Source: Falsiroseomonas oleicola
GTDB taxonomy: Bacteria > Pseudomonadota > Alphaproteobacteria > Acetobacterales > Acetobacteraceae
Reading direction: 5' to 3'
Length of the DNA stretch: 64,000 nucleotides
Assembly (NCBI RefSeq): GCF_019029495.1
Contig: NZ_JAERQM010000010.1
Span: 1 to 64,000, forward strand
This document shows positions 1-10,723 of this stretch, piece by piece. The translations under genes were made by a program, and so were the position numbers. A model generated the notes under the pieces. That model did no database searches and was not told the origin of the DNA. It saw only the letters and a program-made list of their open reading frames with translations. Every line of letters begins with the position of its first letter. Position 1 is the stretch's first letter.

Positions 1-53
1 CTGGATCATCTGGCTATGGCGAGGCTCTGCGTAGCGGCACGGCGCTGACAAGC

Positions 54-3000
54 GTGCCGCGTTCTTCCCCGGTGCTGGTCTCGGCCGCCTTCGCGGCGCT
101 GTGCGGCCTGGCGGCACCGGCCGCCGCGCAGCCGGTCTGGATCGGACCGGGTACGGATTTCAACACCGCGACGAATTGGAGCACCGGGACGCTGCCGGGC
201 GTGGGCGGGTTCATCTTCCAGAACACCGGGCCGACCAGCCTGTCCACCAGCACCTCATCGAACTTCCGTGGCATCCTGTATGACGTCGGTGCGCCGACCT
301 ATACGATCACCGCCACCGGAGTCACGACGCTGGAAGGCAACGTCGTCAACAATTCGGGCGTCGAACAGGTCATTATCATCCCGAACGGCCAGGCCATGTC
401 GGTGCAGGGTACCTCCGCCACCGGCACCAACGTCACCTATCAGATCGATGGCGGGATGGTTCTCCGCAACAGTAGTGTGGGCGGCGAGTCGAATTTCATC
501 GTCAACGGGCAGATGGTGATCCAGGGCGCGGCGCGGACCATCACCATGGGCGCGCTCAGCGGCGGCGCCAATGTCAGCCTCGACACCACGAGTGATGTCC
601 GCCTTGTCATTGGCGGGCTGAACACGGTTGAGACCTATTCCGGGGTGCTCCGGCAGAACCAGACTGGCCTGATGACGCTCGAGAAGGTCGGCACCGGCGT
701 GCTGACGCTGACCGGCACCAATACCTACACCGGCGGCACGACCATCACCGCGGGCACCCTGCAGATTGGCAATGGCGGCGCGGGCGGCAGGCTCGGCACC
801 GGCGCGGTGGTGAACGACGCAGCGCTGGTCTTCAACACCACCAGCGCGCAATCCGTGGCGGATGTGATTTCCGGCACCGGCACGCTGAGGCAGAACGGCA
901 GCGGCGTGCTGACGCTAGGCGGCGCCAATACCTATTCGGGTGGCACGACCATCACCACGGGCACCATTGCGCTGAATGACCTCGGTGGCCTTGGCACCGG
1001 CGGCGTGAGCCTGGATGGCGGCACGCTGCGCGGCAATGTCACGGGCACGCTCGCCAACGATATCGCCGTGGCCACTGCCGGCCTGGGCACGATCAGCGCC
1101 GCGACGGGCCAGACGGTGACGCTGACGGGCCAGTTCAGCCTGGGCGACGACGCCGTGATCGTCTTCGGCAGCCTGGCCAATACCGGCACGCTGATCGCGC
1201 AGTTCAGCGGTATCAGCACCACCAACCCGCCGGGTTCCCTGCGCATCGCGGGCGGTACGCTGGTCAGCGGCAATCGCAGCATTGCCCAGCTCAGCGAAAG
1301 GATCACCACCACCACCATCGATGCCGGCGCGACCCTCGACCTCGACGGCAATACCCCGTCGTCCAGCTTCGCCATCAATGATCTGCGCGGCGCCGGGCGG
1401 CTGACGAATACGGGCGTCACCTATGTCCGGGCGGGCGATTTCTCCGGCGAGATCGCCGGCACGGCGCAGTTGGAGAAGATCGGCGCCGACACGCTGATCC
1501 TGACGGGCGCCAATAGCTACACCGGCGGCACGACCATCACCGCGGGTACGCTGCAGGTGGGCAATGGCGGTACCACGGGCGCGCTCGGCACCGGCGCGGT
1601 GGTGAACGATGCGGCGCTGGCCTTCAACCGCGGCAATGCGGTGACCTTCGGGGAAGTGATCTCCGGCACCGGCACGCTGACGCAGAACGGCAGCAGCGTG
1701 TTGACCCTGACCGGCGCGAATACCTATTCGGGCGATACCACCATCGCGGCGGGCACGCTGCGGGTCGGCAATGGCGGCACCACGGGCACGCTGGGCAGCG
1801 GGGCGGTGGTGAACAATGCGGCGCTGGCGTTTGATCGCAGCGATGCGGTGACGGTCGGCAACCTGATCTCCGGCACCGGCACGCTGGCGCAGAATGGCAG
1901 CGGCGTGCTGACGCTGACGGGCGCCAACACCTATTCCGGTGGCACCGCGCTCCGCGCCGGCACCATCGAGATCGCCAATGGCGGCGCGCTCGGCACCGGG
2001 ACCCTGACCTTCGATGGCGGTGCGCTACGCGCGACTGGGACGGACACGCTGGCCAACGCGATCGCGCTGAATACCGGCGCCAGCGCCAGCATCACCGCCG
2101 CGGCGGGAGAGACGCTGACCCTGACCGGCGCGCAATCCCTGCCCGGCGTCAACACGCTGGTCTTCGGCTCCGCAACCGATACCGGAATCATCCGCTATCG
2201 GCCCACATCGGTGAACTTCGCGTCGATGACCGAGCTTCGCGTGGCGGGCGGCACGCTTCGGATCGGCAATGCCATGCCGGGCGCCAACAGCACCATCATC
2301 GAGGCCGGCGCGACGCTCGATTTCAGCGAGCGGAGCAGCACGACCGAACAGATCACAAATCTGCAGGGTGCGGGGGACCTGATCAATCCGAACACCACCC
2401 TGCTTGTGTCCGGCAACTTTGCCGGACGCATCATGGGCAGCGGCGACATCGACAAGATCGGCATGGGCACGCTGATCCTGACCGGCGCAAACAGCTATTC
2501 CGGTGGCACGACGATCCAGACCGGCACGGTGCAGGTGGGCGATGGCGGCACCAGTGGCACGCTGGGCAGCGGGGCGGTGGTGAACAATGGCGCGCTGGTG
2601 TTCAACCGCTCCGATGCGGTGACGGTCGGCAACCTGATCTCCGGCAGCGGCACGCTGACCCAGGATGGGCCGGGCAACCTGATCCTGAACGCGGCCAATA
2701 CCTACACCGGCGCCACCACGGTACAGGCCGGTCGGCTTTCGGTGAATGGCTCCATCGCCGCATCCTCCGGCGTCACGGTGGAAGCGGGCGGCACGCTGGG
2801 CGGCACGGGCAGCCTGCCGGGGGTTGCGGTGCGGGCGGGTGGCGCGATCGCGCCGGGCAATTCGATCGGCACGCTGACCGTCAGCGGCGACCTGGCGCTG
2901 GCGCCGGGCTCGACCACGCAGATCGAGGTGCAGGGCCCGCTGGCGGACCGGATCAACGTCTCCGGCACGGCGACGCTGGGCGGCACGCTGCAATTGGTGG

Positions 3001-4325
3001 CGCTGGGCGGCAGCTACAGCTTCAACGCGCCCTATACGCTGATCCAGGCCGGCGCGGTGGCGGGCAGCTTCGCCGCGCTGGACACGCAGGGCAGCTTCGG
3101 CGCCGGCGTGACCAGCACGGTGAATACCACGGCGACGGAGGCGCAGCTGCTGCTGACGCCGGCGATGCTGGTGCCGATCATCACCGACCCGCCGCCGCCG
3201 GCAACCCCCGGCGTGCCGGTGCCGATCCTGGGCCAGGGCACGCCGAACCAGATTGCGGTGGCGGCGGGCCTTGACCGTGCGGTGACGGACGGGGCCGATG
3301 TCTCGGCCTTCTTCCCGCTGTACAACCTGCCGGCGGCGCAACTGCCGCGCGGGCTGGACCAGGTCTCGGGCCAGGTGCATGCGGTGGCGGCGGGGCTGCA
3401 CGCGCAGGGCGCCGGGCAGTTCCTGGGCGCCATCCTGGACCCGGCGCGGGATGCGGAGGCGCCGGGCGATGGCGCGGCCGGCTCCACCCCGCGCTACGCG
3501 GTCTGGGCCACGGCGCTGGCCGCCAACCAGCGGATGGAGGCGGGCGGCAACGCCACGAACTCCGTCTCCTCGACCAGCGGCGGCGTGGCGGCGGGGGCGG
3601 ATGTGCGGCTCTCCGCGCAGGTGGTGGCGGGCTTCGCCCTGGCGGCGACGGGTGCGACGGCGCGGCTGTCGGATGGCCTTGGCCGGGCGGAAGGCACCCA
3701 GTTGCAGGGGGCGGTGCATGGCACGGGCCAGTTCGGGCCGCTGCGGCTGGCGGCGGCGCTGGCCTATGGCGCGATGGAACTTTCGACGGAGCGCTCGGTG
3801 CCGTTCCTCGGCGCCGGTGACCTGCGCAGCGATGTGACGAGCCAGGGCGTCTCCACCCGGCTGGAGGCCGGCTGGCGGGTGGCGGATGTGCTGCCGGGCG
3901 TGGCGCTGACACCGGCGCTGGCCTTCCAGGGCAGCTGGTACACGGTGCCGAGCTACACGGAACGCGCAACGGGCGGGCAGGGGGCGGCGGCGCTGGCAGT
4001 GGCCGGGCAGACGCAGGGCCAGTCGCGGCTGGAGATGACGGTGCGGGCGGATACCAGCCTGGGCCCGGCGCTGAGCGGCTTCGCGCGGGCGGGCTGGGCG
4101 GCCTACCTCCAGCGGGATGCGGGGATGAGCGCGCAGTTCATCGGTCTGCCGCAGGCCGGCTTCACGGTCAGCGGGCCGCGGCCGGATGCGCATGCGGCGC
4201 TGGTCTCGGGCGGGCTGGACTGGCGGCTGAGCCCCTCCACCACCGTGACCGCGCGGGTGGATGCGGAGCTTTCGGGCAATAGCCACGCCGTGAACGGCAC
4301 GGCCCGCATCCGCTACGCCTTCTGA
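54..4325 (+). CDS. Autotransporter with PATR passenger repeats and C-terminal beta-barrel
   Basis: Type Va secreted protein, predicted to export its own passenger through a C-terminal outer-membrane barrel. The GTG start is followed by a hydrophobic signal peptide ending near AAPAAAQ (residues 1-26). The passenger (about 27-1130) is rich in Gly, Thr, Asn and Ala. It carries seven copies of the autotransporter-associated beta-strand motif, of the form LTLTGANTYSGGTTI, beginning near residues 217, 286, 481, 550, 619, 807 and 876. A Pro-rich linker near 1040-1055 precedes the barrel (about 1146-1423), which ends in the Phe expected for BAM recognition. The frame stays open to the window edge, so a start before base 1 is possible, but the signal peptide favours 54. 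No protease or lipase motif was seen. Adhesin or biofilm function is inference. Confidence 0.88.
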   Translation: MPRSSPVLVSAAFAALCGLAAPAAAQPVWIGPGTDFNTATNWSTGTLPGVGGFIFQNTGPTSLSTSTSSNFRGILYDVGAPTYTITATGVTTLEGNVVNNSGVEQVIIIPNGQAMSVQGTSATGTNVTYQIDGGMVLRNSSVGGESNFIVNGQMVIQGAARTITMGALSGGANVSLDTTSDVRLVIGGLNTVETYSGVLRQNQTGLMTLEKVGTGVLTLTGTNTYTGGTTITAGTLQIGNGGAGGRLGTGAVVNDAALVFNTTSAQSVADVISGTGTLRQNGSGVLTLGGANTYSGGTTITTGTIALNDLGGLGTGGVSLDGGTLRGNVTGTLANDIAVATAGLGTISAATGQTVTLTGQFSLGDDAVIVFGSLANTGTLIAQFSGISTTNPPGSLRIAGGTLVSGNRSIAQLSERITTTTIDAGATLDLDGNTPSSSFAINDLRGAGRLTNTGVTYVRAGDFSGEIAGTAQLEKIGADTLILTGANSYTGGTTITAGTLQVGNGGTTGALGTGAVVNDAALAFNRGNAVTFGEVISGTGTLTQNGSSVLTLTGANTYSGDTTIAAGTLRVGNGGTTGTLGSGAVVNNAALAFDRSDAVTVGNLISGTGTLAQNGSGVLTLTGANTYSGGTALRAGTIEIANGGALGTGTLTFDGGALRATGTDTLANAIALNTGASASITAAAGETLTLTGAQSLPGVNTLVFGSATDTGIIRYRPTSVNFASMTELRVAGGTLRIGNAMPGANSTIIEAGATLDFSERSSTTEQITNLQGAGDLINPNTTLLVSGNFAGRIMGSGDIDKIGMGTLILTGANSYSGGTTIQTGTVQVGDGGTSGTLGSGAVVNNGALVFNRSDAVTVGNLISGSGTLTQDGPGNLILNAANTYTGATTVQAGRLSVNGSIAASSGVTVEAGGTLGGTGSLPGVAVRAGGAIAPGNSIGTLTVSGDLALAPGSTTQIEVQGPLADRINVSGTATLGGTLQLVALGGSYSFNAPYTLIQAGAVAGSFAALDTQGSFGAGVTSTVNTTATEAQLLLTPAMLVPIITDPPPPATPGVPVPILGQGTPNQIAVAAGLDRAVTDGADVSAFFPLYNLPAAQLPRGLDQVSGQVHAVAAGLHAQGAGQFLGAILDPARDAEAPGDGAAGSTPRYAVWATALAANQRMEAGGNATNSVSSTSGGVAAGADVRLSAQVVAGFALAATGATARLSDGLGRAEGTQLQGAVHGTGQFGPLRLAAALAYGAMELSTERSVPFLGAGDLRSDVTSQGVSTRLEAGWRVADVLPGVALTPALAFQGSWYTVPSYTERATGGQGAAALAVAGQTQGQSRLEMTVRADTSLGPALSGFARAGWAAYLQRDAGMSAQFIGLPQAGFTVSGPRPDAHAALVSGGLDWRLSPSTTVTARVDAELSGNSHAVNGTARIRYAF
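702..2820 (+). repeat. PATR repeat units with a 207-bp period inside the autotransporter gene
   Basis: Seven related units start at 702, 909, 1494, 1701, 1908, 2472 and 2679. Within each cluster, successive units are spaced by exactly 207 bp (69 codons): 702 to 909, 1494 to 1701 to 1908, and 2472 to 2679. Units share near-identical segments such as GGCGCCAATACCTATTC and GTGGTGAACAATG. This points to tandem duplication of a beta-helix rung block. The units are coding and in frame, not a CRISPR array. Confidence 0.8.
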
Positions 4326-4434
4326 GGCGGGTGGGCGCGGGGCTGCAGCCGGGTGCGCGGGGGATTGAGGGCTTCGCGGGGCATTCCTGGCTGAAAGCTC
4401 CAGCAACTCCCGCGGCCTCTCATTGCGACTGATA

Positions 4435-5600
4435 CCAACGGCATGACGTGTTGACTCGTGATGAGGGATTCCCGTGGTCACGGTGGCTGTGGTTCGCTGC
4501 CTTCTTTTGAAGGAGCAATGCGCATGGTGGCGGTGGCGATCACGCGTGATGAGCATGACGCGGCGTCGCTAAGGCGGGCGGCGTCCAGCAGCCGAGATGC
4601 GGACGCGGCGCGGCGGATGCTGGCGCTGGCCCTCATGCTGGAAGGCACCTCTCGGGCGGATGCGGCGCGACTGTGCGGGATGGACCGGCAGACGCTGCGC
4701 GACTGGGTGCACCGCTACAACGAGGCGGGGCTTGGTGGCCTGTCGGCGCGGCCGCATGGCGGTGGGCCGCGGCGGCTTTTGTCGGCCGAGCAGGAGGAGG
4801 TTGTCGCCGCGTTGGTGCGTAGCGGCCCGGACCCGGCCGAGCACACCGTGGTGCGTTGGCGACGGGTCGATCTTGCCGCGGTGATCGAGGCCCGGTTCGG
4901 GGTGCGCTTGCCGAGCGTACGGTCGGCGCGCTGCTGCGCCGGCTGGGTTTTGTAGGGCTATCAGTGCGGCCGCGGCACCCGGCGCATGACGCCCAGGCCC
5001 AGGAGGCACACAAAAAAACTTCGCCGATCTGGTCGCCGCGGCGATCCCGCCGCACGCACGCGGCAAGCCGATCGAACTCTGGTGGCAGGACGAGGCCCAC
5101 GTCGGCCAGCAGGGTACCCTGACGCGCGTCTGGGCCGACAAGGGCAGCCGTCCGCCCGCACCGCGCGACCAGCGCTACCGCTGGGCCTACCTGTTCGGCG
5201 CCGTCTGCCCGGCGCGTGGCGTTGGTGCCGGCCTGGTGCTGCCGGTCGCCAATGGCCGCGCCATGAATGAGCACCTTGCCGAGATCAGCCGCCAGGTCGC
5301 ACTCGGCGCGCACGCGTCGTCACGCTCGACGGCGCGGGCTGGCACCAACCCGGCGGCAAGCTGCGCATCCCCGACAACATCAGCCTGCTGCCGCTGCCGC
5401 CCTATTCCCCCGAACTCAACCCAGTCGAGAACGTCTGGCAGTTCCTCCGCCAGAACCACCTCAGCAACCGCGTCCATGAGACCTACGACGCCATCGTCGG
5501 CGCATGCTGCAACGCATGGAACTCCCTCGTCGCAGAACCCGCCCGCATCACCTCCATCGCCGCACGCGATTGGGCAGCGGTCAAAGCGTAATGCCGTCGG
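4435..5600 (+). mobile_element. IS630-family insertion sequence, degenerate
   Basis: An 1166-bp element bounded by TA dinucleotides at 4433-4434 and 5601-5602, the target duplication expected for IS630. The terminal inverted repeats are CCAACGGCATGACG at the left end and CCGACGGCATTACG at the right end read on the minus strand (12 of 14 identical). One transposase reading region fills the interior, but it is broken by frameshifts, so the copy is probably immobile unless supplied with transposase. It sits just upstream of the start codon of the AhpD-like gene, and the duplicated TA supplies the A of that ATG. Confidence 0.85.
4518..5591 (+). pseudogene. IS630-family transposase, three frameshifts
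   Basis: The start ATG 4518 has a good ribosome site (AAGGAG). The N-terminal part, with helix-turn-helix (LEGTSRADAARLCGMDRQTL), is in the first frame to about 4915. The reading then continues in other frames: from about 4915 to 5015 (RTVGALLRRLGFVGLSVRPR), from about 5015 to 5315 (IELWWQDEAHVGQQGT, first catalytic Asp) and from about 5315 to the stop (VTLDGAGWH, second Asp; PPYSPELNPVENVW, catalytic Glu). All DDE motifs survive. Each shift corresponds to loss of one base; the second falls at an A7 run near 5011. Decay is the simplest reading. Sequencing errors, or translational slippage at the A7 run, cannot be excluded. Confidence 0.85.
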
Positions 5601-5601
5601 T

Positions 5602-6261
5602 ATGATGCCGCATCAGGGCGCCATGGCGGCCGCCCTGCCGGATCTGCAGGACGCCTATGGCGTCATGTACCGCGCGCTGACGCTGACGGATTGCCATCTC
5701 GACCCCTTCGAGAAGGAATTCGTCTGGCTCGCCATCCTGACGGCGGCCGATGAGCATGTCGGCACCCACCACGTCGACCTGTTCTTCCGCACCGGCGGCA
5801 CCGGGCGGCAGGCGGAGGCGGCCTTCCGCCTCGTCGCCTGGGCGTGGGGCGCGGAGACCTTCGCCTTCCTCGACCGGCACTGGCAGGGCTATTTTCCCGA
5901 GGTTCCGGCGGCGCGCGGCTATCTGGACGGGGTGGCGGCGCTGGTCGCCGGACTCGACGTGCCGCCGGCCCTGGCCCGGCTGGCGCTGCTCGGCATCCAT
6001 GCGGCGCGGGGCGAGGAATGGGCGCTGGCCGTTGATCTGGAGGCCGCCTATGGCGCGGCGGTGCCCGAGCCGAAGATGGCGGAGGCGCTCAGCCTGGCGC
6101 TCTGGCCCTGCGGTGTGAACCAGTTCCTCAAGGCCAGCGTGGTCTGGCTGACCCTGCTGCGCAGCGGCCGGGTCAATCCCTCCGCGCCCTTCCGGGAATG
6201 GGCGGAGACGCCGGGGCAGGATGGCTTCGTGCTGCCGCCGCGCGGGGGTGAGGCGGGCTAG
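5602..6261 (+). CDS. AhpD/carboxymuconolactone decarboxylase-like protein
   Basis: A 219-residue soluble protein if ATG 5602 is used. ATG 5605, or ATG 5623 behind AGGGCG, are alternatives. The segment LDPFEKEFVWLAILTA followed by EHVGTHHVDLF resembles the helical core of the AhpD-like/carboxymuconolactone decarboxylase fold, but the CxxC redox pair of true AhpD is absent, so peroxidase activity is doubtful. A second, similar helical half appears to follow (about 110-190). The IS630 copy ends one base before the ATG, so the native promoter and any ribosome site have been separated from the gene. The 3' end overlaps the convergent neighbour by 4 bp. The family assignment is tentative. Confidence 0.6.
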   Translation: MMPHQGAMAAALPDLQDAYGVMYRALTLTDCHLDPFEKEFVWLAILTAADEHVGTHHVDLFFRTGGTGRQAEAAFRLVAWAWGAETFAFLDRHWQGYFPEVPAARGYLDGVAALVAGLDVPPALARLALLGIHAARGEEWALAVDLEAAYGAAVPEPKMAEALSLALWPCGVNQFLKASVVWLTLLRSGRVNPSAPFREWAETPGQDGFVLPPRGGEAG

Positions 6262-6902
6262 CGAAGGCTGCGGCAGTTCCGCTCGAAGGCCGCGAACAGG
6301 GCCGCGCCGCCGCTGATGTCGAAGGTGACTGTCTGTGGCCGACCGCGGCTGACCAGACCATGAATCCGCAATGACCTGCCACGGGCCAGAAGCGCCAGCG
6401 TCTGTTCCGAGAGCGCGGCATGGTTGCGCTGCACGTCGTCCGACAGCGTCACGATGTCATCGGCGCCGTTGACCTGCACGCGTCGCCGGACGCCGTCGAT
6501 CTCCATGACAGCCTCCTCCCCCCGAAAGTGCCAGCCGCGCGGGGCGCCGAAATGGGCCATGACGAGGAAGTCTCCGTCGACGGCCCGGCCGCAACCGAGG
6601 CTCAGGGCCGATCGACGGTCCCTGGCCTGAATGCCCAGATCCCACTGCACGGTCGTCGGGGCCGTGAGGCGCCAGGCGGTGGACCGTGCCGCCGGCGCCG
6701 GCGGGCGCCGGCTTTCGGTCCCGACCCTGCCATCGGAGTCGACGCAGCGTTGCACGAAGGCGTCCCGCGCCGAGCCGGTCAGGCCACGGTCGCTGGCGGC
6801 GGCCCCGCATTGCCAGACCAGTTGCTGCACATCCATCTGCGCCTGGGCGGGCGCGGTGGCGGAAGAAGCCATCAAGATGGCCAGCATGAACGCGGGGCGC
6901 AT
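6258..6902 (-). CDS. Secreted hypothetical protein with PsiF-like motif
   Basis: A 214-residue protein with a clear signal peptide (MRPAFMLAILMASSATAPAQAQ) and a good ribosome site (AAGGAG at 6914-6919 on the minus strand). Residues 31-54 match the spacing of a PsiF repeat (C..A...GL.G..R..F...C). The rest is beta-rich, with two further Cys residues and no recognised domain. It is likely periplasmic. The context gives no function: it sits between the IS-disrupted locus and an ABC exporter. Confidence 0.6.
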   Translation of the reverse strand: MRPAFMLAILMASSATAPAQAQMDVQQLVWQCGAAASDRGLTGSARDAFVQRCVDSDGRVGTESRRPPAPAARSTAWRLTAPTTVQWDLGIQARDRRSALSLGCGRAVDGDFLVMAHFGAPRGWHFRGEEAVMEIDGVRRRVQVNGADDIVTLSDDVQRNHAALSEQTLALLARGRSLRIHGLVSRGRPQTVTFDISGGAALFAAFERNCRSLR

Positions 6903-7014
6903 CCTGTCTGCTCCTTGGTCCGATGGCGAAATCTTCCGACTTCATCTTCAGGAGTCAAGCAGTGGGGCAGGGTCGGCTGGTCCATGCCGCGCATCGTCGC
7001 AGGCGGTCCCGGCT

Positions 7015-8790
<1,776 letters not shown>

Positions 8791-8814
8791 CCCGCCGCGC
8801 CCTGCAGCAACAGG

Positions 8815-10134
8815 CTACTCCATGAAGCCGGGCTCCAGCAGGCGCGGGATCAGCAGCGCCACATCCGGCAGCAGGATCAGCAGCACCAGAACCATGAACA
8901 TCGGCACCAGCATGATCAGAACGTCCTTCAGCACGTCGACCAGCCGCAACCCGGCGATGGAACAGCAGATCAGCAGGCACAGGCCATAGGGCGGCGTCAC
9001 CAGGCCGAAGGCCAGGGAGACGATGCTGATCATGGCGAAATGCACCGGGTGGATGTCGCCCGCCGCCGCGATCGGCTGGAGGATGGTGCCGACGATGATG
9101 ATGGCCGGGATCGCATCCAGGAAGCAGCCCACCACCAGGAAGGTCGCCGCGATGAAGAAGCCGGTCGCGATCGACCCCATCTCCCAGGCCGAGACGCCGG
9201 AGAGCAGCGCCTGCGGGATCTGGTAGAAGGCCATCAGCCAGCCGAAGACGCTGGCGGTGCCGACGCAGAACAGCGTGATGGCGGCGAAGCGGCCGGTGCG
9301 GCTGAAGGCATCGTACAGCCCGCGCATGTCCATCTTGCGATAGACCAGCAGCGACAGCGCCAGGGCATAGAGCACGGCGATACAGGCCGCCTCGGTGGGC
9401 GTGAACCAGCCGAAGATCTTGCCGCCGATGATGATGAAGGGCGTCATCAGCGCGGGGATGGAGATGAACAGCGCGTGCGCCAGCTCACCCCAGGTGGCCT
9501 TGGGATAGGTCGGGTAGTTCCGCAGCTTCGCATAGACATGCACCGTGCCCATCTGCGAGGCCGCCAGCAGCAGCCCCGGCAGGATGCCGGCCAGGAACAG
9601 CGCGCCGATCGAGGTGGTCAGCACCCCGCCCCAGACGATCATCAGGATCGAGGGCGGGATCACCACCGCGAGCACGGAGGAGACGGCGGTGATGGCGACC
9701 GAGAAGCTCGGCGAGTAGCCTTCCTTGATCTGCGCATCGATGAAGACGCGGCCCTGGCTGGCGGCGTCCGCCGTGGAACTGCCGGAGATGCCGGCGAAGA
9801 ACACCGACAGCACGACATTGATCTGCGCCAGCCCGCCGGGCAGATGCCCCACCATGGATCGTGACAGCGTGACCAGCCGGTCCGTGATGCCGCCCGCGGT
9901 CATCAGGTTGGCGGCCAGCAGGAAGAAGGGCACGGCCAGCAGGATGAAGGAGTTGTAGGAGTTGAACGTCTCCTGCACCAGGATCATCGGCCAGAGGCGG
10001 TCTTCCAGGATGAAGGCCGGCAGGCAGGCGATACCCAGGCTGACCGCCACCGGCACGCGCAGCGCCAGCAGGGTGAAGAAGATGCCGAACATGATCCACG
10101 CGGCTTCGCCGGTGGCCAGTGCATTGCCGCCCAT
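8815..10134 (-). CDS. dctM: TRAP transporter large permease (DctM)
   Basis: A 439-residue, roughly 12-helix DctM/SiaM-type membrane subunit, which carries out sodium-coupled uptake of a carboxylate delivered by DctP. Family features include NSFILLAVPFFLLAANLM, GISGSSTADAA and the C-terminal VTPPYGLCLL region. ATG 10134 is chosen because it overlaps the dctQ stop by one base (TGATG), the usual translational coupling. Upstream in-frame codons would lie inside dctQ. It forms an operon with dctQ and dctP in the order P-Q-M. Confidence 0.92.
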   Translation of the reverse strand: MGGNALATGEAAWIMFGIFFTLLALRVPVAVSLGIACLPAFILEDRLWPMILVQETFNSYNSFILLAVPFFLLAANLMTAGGITDRLVTLSRSMVGHLPGGLAQINVVLSVFFAGISGSSTADAASQGRVFIDAQIKEGYSPSFSVAITAVSSVLAVVIPPSILMIVWGGVLTTSIGALFLAGILPGLLLAASQMGTVHVYAKLRNYPTYPKATWGELAHALFISIPALMTPFIIIGGKIFGWFTPTEAACIAVLYALALSLLVYRKMDMRGLYDAFSRTGRFAAITLFCVGTASVFGWLMAFYQIPQALLSGVSAWEMGSIATGFFIAATFLVVGCFLDAIPAIIIVGTILQPIAAAGDIHPVHFAMISIVSLAFGLVTPPYGLCLLICCSIAGLRLVDVLKDVLIMLVPMFMVLVLLILLPDVALLIPRLLEPGFME

Positions 10135-10649
10135 CAGGAATCCGCCCTTTCGCCGTGCAGCAGGACCTGCACATCGTCCCACATGCGTTCACCGGCGAAG
10201 ATCACCCAGGTGACGCCGGCGATCGGCCAGGCGATGTGGATGGTCCAGAGCGGCAGTTCCGCCAGTTCGCTGATCCGGTACCAGGCGGTATCGGTGAATT
10301 CCCAGCCATAGACGATGAAGACATAGGCGAAGCCCAGCACGAACAGCGCCGAGAGGATGTCCATCGCCGCCTTGGCGCGGCCGCGCAGGTTGTAGAACAG
10401 GTCGACGTTGAAATGCGTCGCCTCGCGCACGCCGATCATGCTGCCGATCATGATCATCCAGACCAGCAGGAAGCGGGACAGTTCCTCGGTCCAGATGTAG
10501 CGCGGGATGAAATCCACGAAGCGCGCGAAGATCTGCATGGTGACGGGCAGGATGATGCTGATGACGGTGACGACCAGCAGCACGTCGAGGCAACGCGCAT
10601 AGAAGGCGGTGATGCGGCGGAACAATCCGCGCGCGCCCTGTGGCGGCAT
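10134..10649 (-). CDS. dctQ: TRAP transporter small permease (DctQ)
   Basis: A 171-residue inner-membrane protein with four predicted helices. It contains the DctQ-typical segments YIWTEELSRFLLVWMIMIG and REATHFNVDLF. It pairs with DctM as the membrane part of the TRAP system. It is the middle gene of dctP-dctQ-dctM and is separated from dctP by a terminator-like hairpin, which may lower membrane-subunit expression relative to the receptor. Confidence 0.9.
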   Translation of the reverse strand: MPPQGARGLFRRITAFYARCLDVLLVVTVISIILPVTMQIFARFVDFIPRYIWTEELSRFLLVWMIMIGSMIGVREATHFNVDLFYNLRGRAKAAMDILSALFVLGFAYVFIVYGWEFTDTAWYRISELAELPLWTIHIAWPIAGVTWVIFAGERMWDDVQVLLHGERADS

Positions 10650-10683
10650 GCGGCTGGGTATCCTTCGCTTGTGGGCTCTGGGA

Positions 10684-10715
10684 GAAAAATGGCGGGGCGC
10701 GCGGCGCGCCCCGCC
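10684..10715 (-). terminator. Hairpin plus T-tract between dctP and dctQ (attenuating terminator)
   Basis: A perfect 11-bp stem, 10691-10701 with 10705-10715, with a 3-nt loop. On the minus strand it is followed by a T-run (ATTTTT), a textbook intrinsic terminator 9 bp after the dctP stop. Because dctQM lie directly downstream, it probably acts as a partial terminator favouring the periplasmic receptor. Confidence 0.75.
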
Positions 10716-10723
10716 CGGAAGAC

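Noticed and set aside
702-2820. CRISPR array
   Set aside because: The repeats are long, in frame and encode PATR units with a 207-bp period; there are no short spacers.
2025-4556. Long open frame (843 codons) on the minus strand opposite the autotransporter
   Set aside because: Its residue make-up is Arg/His/Ala-rich, typical of antisense translation of GC-rich DNA, and it overlaps a clear signal-peptide-to-barrel gene.
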